Positions 58,309-64,000 of a stretch of DNA of 64,000 nucleotides are shown here, piece by piece (positions within the stretch are counted from its first letter, which is position 1; every line of letters starts with the position of its first letter). A model generated the notes under the pieces. It did not search any database, was not told where the DNA came from, and saw only the letters and a list, made by a program, of their open reading frames with translations. The translations under genes were made by a program, and so were the position numbers. The stretch is from Nocardioides aromaticivorans (lineage in GTDB: Bacteria; Actinomycetota; Actinomycetes; Propionibacteriales; Nocardioidaceae). The stretch covers positions 1,116,001 through 1,180,000 of the forward strand of contig NZ_JACBZM010000001.1 of the NCBI RefSeq assembly GCF_013408525.1, in the 5' to 3' direction.

Positions 58309-59277
58309 TCAGCGGCGAGCGCGGGCCTCGGAGATGGCGTACAGCGCGACCGAGGCGGCGACGCCGGCGTTGAGCGACTCGAGCACGCCGGCCATCGGGA
58401 TCGAGAGCAGGCGGTCGCAGTTCTCCGACACCAGGCGCGAGAGGCCGTCGCCCTCGGAGCCGACCACGACCACGAGCGGACCGTTGGCGAGGTCGGCGTC
58501 GGCGACCAACTCCGGGAGGGTCAGGTCGCCGTCGGCGGCCAGGCCGACGACGAAGCAGCCGGCTTCCTGGTAGGCCTGGATCTGCCGGGTGAGGTTGACC
58601 GCCTGCGCGACCGGGCAGCGCGCGGCCGCACCGGCCGACGTCTTCCACGCCGCCGCCGTCATCGAGGCCGCGCGCCGCTCGGGGATCACCACGCCGTGGG
58701 CACCGAAGCCGGCCGCGCTGCGGACGATCGCCCCGAGGTTGCGCGGGTCCGTGATCGAGTCGAGGACGACGACCAGGGGCGCCTGCCCCGCCTCGGCCGC
58801 CAGCTCCAGCAGGTCGTCGGGGTGGGCGTACTCGTAGGCCGGGATCTTCGCGGCGAGGCCCTGGTGGACCGCGCCGTCGGTGAGCCGGTCGAGCTCGCCG
58901 CGGCTGACCTCGAGCAGGCCGACGCCGTGCTCGGCGGCGAGCTTGAACACCTCGCGGAGCCGGTTGTCGCGCTCGGCGCCCTCGGCGACGTACACCGAGG
59001 TGACGGGCACGCGCTCGCGCAGCGCCTCGAGCACGGAGTTGCGCCCGGCGATCCACTCGGCGTCGCCGGGCTTGCGGCGCGAGCCGCCACGACCGCGCTT
59101 GGCCTCCGCGGCCTTCTTGGCCTGCGCGATCTTGTGCGCCTTGTGGTACTCGCGCTCGGTCGCCTTCGGCGTCGGCCCCTTGCCGGCGAGTCCACGGCGG
59201 ACCTGCCCACCCGACCCGGCCTGCGGCCTCTTGCTCGACTTGCGGATCGCGCCCTTGCGGGAGGAGTTGCCAGCCAC
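58309..59277 (-). CDS. rlmB: 23S rRNA 2'-O-methyltransferase RlmB (TrmH/SpoU family)
   Basis: 322 residues, SPOUT-class enzyme methylating G2251 in the peptidyl-transferase region. A Lys/Arg-rich N-terminal extension of about 75 residues precedes the substrate-binding domain (WIAGRNSVLEALRERVPV). Catalytic motifs: VLDSITDPRNLGAIVRSAAGFG, VVGSEGDGLSRLVSENCD and IPMAGVLESLNAGVAASVALY, with the knot. GTG at 59277 selected. It follows cysS in the common cysS-rlmB order, with a REP-like element between. Confidence 0.93.
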   Translation of the reverse strand: MAGNSSRKGAIRKSSKRPQAGSGGQVRRGLAGKGPTPKATEREYHKAHKIAQAKKAAEAKRGRGGSRRKPGDAEWIAGRNSVLEALRERVPVTSVYVAEGAERDNRLREVFKLAAEHGVGLLEVSRGELDRLTDGAVHQGLAAKIPAYEYAHPDDLLELAAEAGQAPLVVVLDSITDPRNLGAIVRSAAGFGAHGVVIPERRAASMTAAAWKTSAGAAARCPVAQAVNLTRQIQAYQEAGCFVVGLAADGDLTLPELVADADLANGPLVVVVGSEGDGLSRLVSENCDRLLSIPMAGVLESLNAGVAASVALYAISEARARR

Positions 59278-59295
59278 GTCAGTGTCCTTGCTCTC

Positions 59296-59345
59296 GGTGG
59301 TCGAGTAGCCCGCCGCGAGGGACGAGCGACGGGCGAATCGAGGCC
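59296..59345. repeat. REP-like imperfect palindrome between cysS and rlmB
   Basis: Starts GGTGGTCGAGTAGCCCG and ends CGGGCGAATCGAGGCCCC, with CGACGGGC and GCCCG pairing inside. It resembles the TCGAGTAGC / TCGATACGC intergenic palindromes scattered in Nocardioides-like genomes. Only this copy is in the window. Probably a small repeat of the REP kind; function unknown. Confidence 0.5.
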
Positions 59346-59354
59346 CCAGCCATG

Positions 59355-60749
59355 TCAGCTCACCGTCCAGGTGGGTCCGTCGGGGGTGTCGGTGACCTCG
59401 ATGCCGGCCGCCTTGATGCGGTCGCGGATCGCGTCCGCGCGCGCCCAGTCCTTGTCGGCGCGCGCCTGGGTGCGCTCCTCCAGCAGTCCGGCGACGAGGG
59501 CATCGACGGCCGCGGTGAGCCGCTCCTCGCTGTCCGAGCCACCGGCGCCGGCCCACGCGGGGTCGGCCGGGTGCACGCCGAGCACGTCCAGCATCGCGGC
59601 GACCGCGCCCGCGGTCGCCGCGGCGTCCTCGCCGGCGGCGAGCTGGCGGTTGCCCTCGCGCACGGTGTCGTAGAGGACGGCGACGGCTGCCGGCGTACCG
59701 AGGTCGTCGTCCATCGCCGCGGCGAAGGCCTCCGGCAGGTCGCCGGACGCGGGCGAACCGGCACGGTCGAGGAAGGCCTCGATGCGGCGGTAGCCCACGG
59801 CTGCCTCGTCGAGGGCGTCGAAGGAGAACTCCACGTGCGAGCGGTAGTGCGCCGCCACGACGTAGAAGCGCAGCTCGGCGCCGCGGTAGCGCTCGAGGAT
59901 GGCCGGGATGGAGAGCGTGTTGCCGAGCGACTTGCTCATCTTCTCGCCGGCCGTGGTGATCCACGCGTTGTGCATCCAGTACGACGCGAAGGCGCCGCCC
60001 GCGGCCCGGGACTGCGCCTGCTCGTTCTCGTGGTGCGGGAAGCGCAGGTCGACGCCGCCACCGTGGATGTCGAACGCGTCGCCGAGGTACTTGCCGGCCA
60101 TCGCGGAGCACTCGATGTGCCAGCCCGGACGGCCGCGGCCCCACGGGCTCGGCCAGCTCGCGGTCTCCGGCTCGGAGTCCTTGCGGCCCTTCCAGAGGGC
60201 GAAGTCGCGCGGGTCGCGCTTGCCGCGCGGGTCGGCGTCGGCCGCGGGCTCCATGTCGTCGACGCCCTGGTGGGTCAGCTCGCCGTACGACGGCCACGAC
60301 CGGACGTCGAAGTAGACGTCACCGGAGCCGTCCTCCGCCGGGTAGGCGTGGCCGCGCTCGATGAGCCGCTCGATGAGGACGATCATCTCGGGGATGTGCC
60401 CGGTGGCGGCCGGCTCGTAGGTCGGCGGCGCGACGTTGAGCGCGGCGTACGCCTTGTCGAGCTCGATCTTCATCGCGTAGGCGAGGTTGTACCAGGGTCG
60501 TCCCTGCTCGGCCGACTTCGTGAGGATCTTGTCGTCGATGTCGGTGATGTTGCGGATGAACGTGACCTCGAGGCCCCGGTGGCGCAGCCACCGCTGGAGC
60601 ACGTCGAAGTTCACCGCGGAGCGCACGTGCCCGACGTGGGGCTCGCTCTGCACCGTCAGGCCGCAGACGTAGAGACCGACCTTGCCGTCCACAAGGGGCA
60701 CGAAGTCGCGGACTTCGCGGGTCGCGGTGTCGTACAGCCGGATGCTCAC
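59355..60749 (-). CDS. cysS: Cysteinyl-tRNA synthetase
   Basis: 464-residue class I synthetase charging tRNA-Cys. Zinc-binding Cys in VCGLTVQ, the HIGH motif as [22 protein letters not shown], the zinc segment GWHIECSAM and HHENEQAQS, and the KMSKS loop as [10 protein letters not shown]. The Cys ligand pattern and length match true CysS rather than the mycothiol enzyme MshC, which is shorter. ATG at 60749. The last 80 residues are the DALR-type tRNA-binding domain. Confidence 0.96.
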   Translation of the reverse strand: MSIRLYDTATREVRDFVPLVDGKVGLYVCGLTVQSEPHVGHVRSAVNFDVLQRWLRHRGLEVTFIRNITDIDDKILTKSAEQGRPWYNLAYAMKIELDKAYAALNVAPPTYEPAATGHIPEMIVLIERLIERGHAYPAEDGSGDVYFDVRSWPSYGELTHQGVDDMEPAADADPRGKRDPRDFALWKGRKDSEPETASWPSPWGRGRPGWHIECSAMAGKYLGDAFDIHGGGVDLRFPHHENEQAQSRAAGGAFASYWMHNAWITTAGEKMSKSLGNTLSIPAILERYRGAELRFYVVAAHYRSHVEFSFDALDEAAVGYRRIEAFLDRAGSPASGDLPEAFAAAMDDDLGTPAAVAVLYDTVREGNRQLAAGEDAAATAGAVAAMLDVLGVHPADPAWAGAGGSDSEERLTAAVDALVAGLLEERTQARADKDWARADAIRDRIKAAGIEVTDTPDGPTWTVS

Positions 60750-60795
60750 CCGGCAAGTCTAGGGATCCGGCGGGGTCAGTCGCGCATCGTCAGGC

Positions 60796-61536
60796 TCAGC
60801 AGCCGTAGCCGCCGTCGACGTCCAGCTTCTGCCCGGTGATGAAGCCCGCGCGGGGCGAGGCGAGGAAGCACACGGCCTCGGCGATGTCGGCCGCCGAGCC
60901 GAAGGTGCGCAGCGGGATGTTGCCGCGGGTGACCTCGAGCGCGCGCTCGTCCAGCTCACCGCTGCTGATCAGCCGCTCGGCCATGCCGTCGGTCAGCATG
61001 CCGGGACCGACGGCGTTGACCCGTACGCCGTAGCGGCCCTCCTCCACGGCGAGCCCGCGCACCAGCGCCTCGACGGCCGCCTTGGGCGCCGCGGAGAGGC
61101 CGTCGCGGATCGGGAAGCGGGTGGTCGCGGCGGTGGTGACGGCGGTGAGCGAGCCCCGCGACTCGCGCAGGAACGGCAGCGCCGCGTGCGCGACGGCGAA
61201 GAAGCCGGCGGCGTCGACGGCGAGCTGGGTCGCCATGTCGGCCGGCGCCACGCGGGAGAGGTGGACCATCGGCACGTGCGGGCCGGCGGCGTACACGACC
61301 GTGTGGAGGCCACCGAGCTCGGCCGCGGCGTGGCCGACGACCCGCGGCACCTCGGCCGTCTCCGCCAGGTCGAGCCCGTACGACGCCACCCCGATGTCGA
61401 CGGGACGGGAGCGGTGCGTCACCGCGACCCGGGCGCCGCGCTCCTCGAGCAGCTCGGCGATCGCGCGGCCGAGACCGCCCGAGCCGCCGACGACGAGGGC
61501 GCCACCGTCGCGGTCGGTGAAGTCCTGCATCCTCAT
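60796..61536 (-). CDS. SDR-family protein without the usual catalytic residues
   Basis: 246-residue short-chain dehydrogenase fold. Cofactor motif is GGSGGLGRAIAELLEERGA and the Asp after strand 3 appears in YGLDLAETAEV. The YxxxK site reads Ser148-Ala-Ala-Pro-Lys152: the Tyr is replaced by Ser, and the Ser that normally sits 13 residues earlier is Thr. VNAVGPGMLTDGM and the C-terminal ITGQKLDVDGGYG are normal. Its ATG at 61536 overlaps the molybdopterin gene stop (ATGA), so it is made with that protein. Either reduced or altered chemistry, or a non-catalytic partner. Confidence 0.85.
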   Translation of the reverse strand: MRMQDFTDRDGGALVVGGSGGLGRAIAELLEERGARVAVTHRSRPVDIGVASYGLDLAETAEVPRVVGHAAAELGGLHTVVYAAGPHVPMVHLSRVAPADMATQLAVDAAGFFAVAHAALPFLRESRGSLTAVTTAATTRFPIRDGLSAAPKAAVEALVRGLAVEEGRYGVRVNAVGPGMLTDGMAERLISSGELDERALEVTRGNIPLRTFGSAADIAEAVCFLASPRAGFITGQKLDVDGGYGC

Positions 61537-63071
61537 CCCTTCGCGGTGACGTCGATGGTGTGCCAGCCGGTCGCACCGTCGGGCAGCACGTCGGCGACGG
61601 CGCCGGTCTGCACCTGGCCGTCGAGGTCGATGGCGCGGACCCGGATCCGGTGGTCGCCCTCGTCGACCCGGACGGTCGCGCGCCACTGCACCCACGTGTC
61701 GACGTTGGGGGTCGTCGCGAGCTCGGCGTCCTGCCAGGGCCCGCCGTCGACCTGGACCTGCACGCCGGAGATGCCGGTGTGCTGCAGCCAGGCGGTGCCG
61801 GCGCAGAGGAGCTCGCCGGCCCGGACGTCGTCGCCGTCGTGCGGGAGGTCGATGCGCGAGGCGATCTTGACCGGCCCCTGCTCGGCCCAGCCCTTGTCGG
61901 TCCAGTACGCCGTGATGTCGTCGAAGCGGGTGACCTCCATGTCGACGACCCACTTGGTGGCCGACACGTAGCCGTAGAGACCCGGCACGATCGTGCGGAC
62001 GGGGAAGCCGTGCTCGATCGGCAGCGGCTCGCCGTTCATCGCGACGGCCAGCATCGCGTTGCGGCTGCGGTCGGTGAGCGCGGCGAGCGGGGTGCCGCAG
62101 GTCCAGCCGTCCTCGGAGGTCTGGAGCACCGCGTCGGCGCCCTCCTGCGGACCGGCCTCGGCGAGCAGCCCGGCCAGCCGGACGCCGCTCCACCAGGCGT
62201 TGCCGATCAGGTTGCCGCCGACCTCGTTGGACACGCAGTTGAGGGTGATCCAGTCCTGGGTGAGCTCGCGCTCGACCAGGTCCGCGTAGGTCAGCGTGAT
62301 CTCCTTGTCGACCATGCCGTGGATGCGCAGGGACCAGTCGGCAGGCTCGATGGCGGGCTTGATGAAGGTCGTGTCGATCAGGTAGAAGTCCTCGCTCGGC
62401 GTCTGCCAGGGCGGCACGTTCTCGATGTCGAACGCGACGCCGTCCGGGACGGCCGGCGCGGTGACACCCTCGATCCGCAGCAGGCGGCGGCTCTCCTCCG
62501 CCCGTCGCCGCGCACTGCCCGCGACCCGGCCGACCAGGCCGGCGGCCGCGGCCAGCGCGGCCGCACCGCCGATCGCGACGAAGAAGTGGCGACGGGTGTG
62601 GGCCGGCTCGGCCGCCGGGTCCTCCTCCTCGACGACCTCCCAGTTGCGCAGCCACTCGGCGAGCACCGCGAGCGCGACCACCCAGACGAGCAGGCCGACG
62701 ACGACCGGCGCGAAGTCGATGGGCGAGGGCGTCGGCTTGGTGGCCACGGCGACGACGGCGATCCCGGCCAGCACGGCGTACCCGGCGACGGCCGCCCACC
62801 AGCGCCGGCGGGCGAGGCGGCCGAGCAGCGCGAACGCCACGGCGAGGAAGAGCAGGATGCCGACGATCAGCACCTTCTTGTCGTCGCGGTCGAAGGTGTT
62901 GATCGCCCACTTCACGACGGCGCCGGGCGTGAGGGCCGTGAATCCCTCGGCGACCGCGACGACCGGCGACTCCCGCACGTGCAGCAGTGCCGCGGCGGCA
63001 TAGCTCATCGCCAGACCGAGCGCGCCGGCCACCAGGCCGGACAGTGCCCACCAGGCACGGGAGGTCCTCAC
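61533..63071 (-). CDS. Membrane-fused molybdopterin oxidoreductase (sulfite oxidase family)
   Basis: 512 residues from a GTG at 63071. The first 190 residues contain about five membrane spans. A twin-arginine-like motif ([20 protein letters not shown]) then leads to a sulfite-oxidase-type Mo-cofactor domain, residues about 240-400, with the Mo-binding Cys in [14 protein letters not shown]. The last 100 residues are a beta-sandwich dimerisation domain ([17 protein letters not shown]). No haem site. Likely an outward-facing oxidoreductase with unknown substrate; YedY-type enzymes repair methionine sulfoxide. The longer open frame upstream is a shadow of ispF. Confidence 0.88.
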   Translation of the reverse strand: MRTSRAWWALSGLVAGALGLAMSYAAAALLHVRESPVVAVAEGFTALTPGAVVKWAINTFDRDDKKVLIVGILLFLAVAFALLGRLARRRWWAAVAGYAVLAGIAVVAVATKPTPSPIDFAPVVVGLLVWVVALAVLAEWLRNWEVVEEEDPAAEPAHTRRHFFVAIGGAAALAAAAGLVGRVAGSARRRAEESRRLLRIEGVTAPAVPDGVAFDIENVPPWQTPSEDFYLIDTTFIKPAIEPADWSLRIHGMVDKEITLTYADLVERELTQDWITLNCVSNEVGGNLIGNAWWSGVRLAGLLAEAGPQEGADAVLQTSEDGWTCGTPLAALTDRSRNAMLAVAMNGEPLPIEHGFPVRTIVPGLYGYVSATKWVVDMEVTRFDDITAYWTDKGWAEQGPVKIASRIDLPHDGDDVRAGELLCAGTAWLQHTGISGVQVQVDGGPWQDAELATTPNVDTWVQWRATVRVDEGDHRIRVRAIDLDGQVQTGAVADVLPDGATGWHTIDVTAKG

Positions 63072-63102
63072 ACCCCGATTCTTCCTCAGGCATGATCGGC
63101 GC

Positions 63103-63594
63103 GTGAACACCACCGGGCTGCGCGTCGGGATCGGCTCCGACGTCCACCGTCTCGTCCCGCGCGCCGCGGGTGCCCCTCCCCTCGCCCTCGGCGGCCTCCA
63201 GTGGCCCGACGAGGACGTCGTCCTGGAGGGCCACTCGGACGCCGACGTCGCCGCGCACGCCGCCTGCGACGCCCTGCTGTCGGCCTCCGGGCTGGGCGAC
63301 CTCGGCAGCAACTTCGGTACGGCGGAGCCGGAGTGGTCCGGCGCCAGCGGCGCGGCCCTGCTCGGGGAGACCCGCCGGCGGGTCGAGGCGGCCGGGTTCC
63401 GGATCGTCAACGTCGCCGTCCAGGTCATCGGCAACCGGCCGAAGGTCGGTCCCCGCCGGGCCGAGGCCGAGGCGGCCCTGTCGGGCGTCCTGGGCGCGCC
63501 GGTGTCGCTGTCGGCGACCACGACCGACGGGCTCGGCCTCACCGGGCGCGGCGAAGGCGTCGCCGCGATCGCGACGGCGCTGCTGTCGTCGTAG
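63103..63594 (+). CDS. ispF: 2-C-methyl-D-erythritol 2,4-cyclodiphosphate synthase
   Basis: 163-residue enzyme of the MEP isoprenoid pathway. Zn ligands are in GSDVHRLV (Asp-x-His) and the following [13 protein letters not shown]; the SDADV loop and the flexible [11 protein letters not shown] are standard. The C-terminal [19 protein letters not shown] is conserved. GTG start at 63103, 31 bp from the divergent molybdopterin gene. The usual ispD partner is not beside it, though it may lie outside the window. Confidence 0.95.
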   Translation: MNTTGLRVGIGSDVHRLVPRAAGAPPLALGGLQWPDEDVVLEGHSDADVAAHAACDALLSASGLGDLGSNFGTAEPEWSGASGAALLGETRRRVEAAGFRIVNVAVQVIGNRPKVGPRRAEAEAALSGVLGAPVSLSATTTDGLGLTGRGEGVAAIATALLSS

Positions 63595-63612
63595 GGGCGT
63601 CGGCGTCCTGAC

Positions 63613-63631
63613 CTGCGACACGCTGTCGCAG
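63613..63631. other. Small perfect hairpin after ispF
   Basis: CTGCGACA and TGTCGCAG pair perfectly around CGC. It lies 19 bp after the ispF stop and 55 bp before the next gene, so it may be a terminator, or an operator of the TetR type for the hydrolase gene. Confidence 0.5.
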
Positions 63632-63685
63632 CCGGCGGCCGGCGTGGCAATCTGGTCCTCCGACACCGACGTCGAGGGGGACCGC

Positions 63686-64000
63686 ATGAGCGACCGCAAC
63701 GTGATCACCGAGGACGGACTCCGCATCCACGTGACCGTGCGCGGGCGTGATGACGCCCCGCTGACCGTGCTGCTGTCGCACTGCTGGACCGCCGAGGAGT
63801 CGGACTGGCACTACCAGGTCACCGACCTGCTCGCCCGCTACGGCCACGACATCCGGCTGATCACGTGGGACCACCGCGGGCACGGCCGCTCCGACCGCGC
63901 GCCCGAGGCGCAGTTGACGATCCCGCACCTCGCGCGCGACCTCGGCCTCGTCGTCGACACCTACGCACCCGAGGGCCCGCTGGTCGTCGCCGGCCACTCG
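63686..64000 (+). CDS. Alpha/beta hydrolase, 3' end cut by window
   Basis: First 105 codons only. VLLSHCWTAEESDWHYQV gives the oxyanion-hole region, ITWDHRGHGRSDRAP the typical strand and loop before the nucleophile, and the window stops at VVAGHS, where the catalytic Ser follows. So it is a proline-iminopeptidase/esterase-like alpha/beta hydrolase, with substrate unknown. ATG at 63686 is preceded by GAGGGGGA. Confidence 0.88.
   Translation, partial: MSDRNVITEDGLRIHVTVRGRDDAPLTVLLSHCWTAEESDWHYQVTDLLARYGHDIRLITWDHRGHGRSDRAPEAQLTIPHLARDLGLVVDTYAPEGPLVVAGHS

Noticed and set aside
59355..60749. MshC (mycothiol ligase) rather than CysS
   Set aside because: Length of 464 with a complete C-terminal tRNA-binding part and its place before rlmB indicate true CysS.

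Overview
The window is high-GC (roughly 70% or more by eye) actinobacterial chromosome. Gene families, their order and the repeat content point to the Nocardioidaceae (Nocardioides or a close relative). Supporting signs are an XPB-type helicase beside its Helicase_C_3 partner, the glmU-prs and rplY-pth pairs, a DUF5999 protein, an OhrR-type MarR regulator, an LppU-like protein and frequent GTG starts. I see no phage, insertion sequence or CRISPR. It is an ordinary chromosomal segment with one clear accessory block.

Layout. 1-6.4 kb: truncated MFS transporter, cold-shock protein, GNAT, then a minus-strand signalling operon (PP2C phosphatase, FHA protein, RDD-FHA membrane protein). 6.4-12.9 kb: DNA-repair helicase pair converging on lon, with a ClgR-type operator upstream of lon. 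12.9-16.6 kb: pcaF-pcaI-pcaJ (lower beta-ketoadipate pathway) with a divergent LysR regulator. 16.6-18.3 kb: OhrR-like regulator divergent from a rhodanese. 18.4-26.9 kb: amidohydrolase plus a full Nit1C (MSMEG_0565-0572 / Sll0783-type) nitrogen-starvation/cyanide-assimilation cluster, carrying an extra nitrilase paralogue with a replaced nucleophile. 27.0-31.0 kb: LysR-catB-catA-catC-pcaD. The catechol branch and the pcaFIJ genes therefore flank the Nit1C cluster, and together the two halves take catechol to succinyl-CoA and acetyl-CoA.

31-38.7 kb: chorismate mutase, RtcB, HD hydrolase, a WXG100/EspC-like pair, a GntR regulator, an AlkB-like gene under a LexA-type box, and CysQ-like phosphatase. 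38.7-45.5 kb: pth, rplY, a MarR / TIGR03083 / AAA insertion, prs, glmU. 45.5-49.5 kb: two-component system translationally coupled to an FtsX-type ABC exporter. 49.5-58.3 kb: small or unknown genes, a large secreted protein, an unusual tRNA-Gln(UUG)-like gene, acyl-CoA dehydrogenase and metallophosphoesterase. 58.3-64 kb: rlmB, cysS, an SDR coupled to a membrane molybdopterin oxidoreductase, ispF and a truncated alpha/beta hydrolase.

Noncoding structure is unusually rich: two near-identical 121-bp palindromic elements in opposite orientation, an array of six 13-bp sites at 21-bp spacing, several intergenic hairpins, and strong enrichment of the 8-mer GTACGACG (half of the palindrome CGTCGTACGACG) across genes on both strands.
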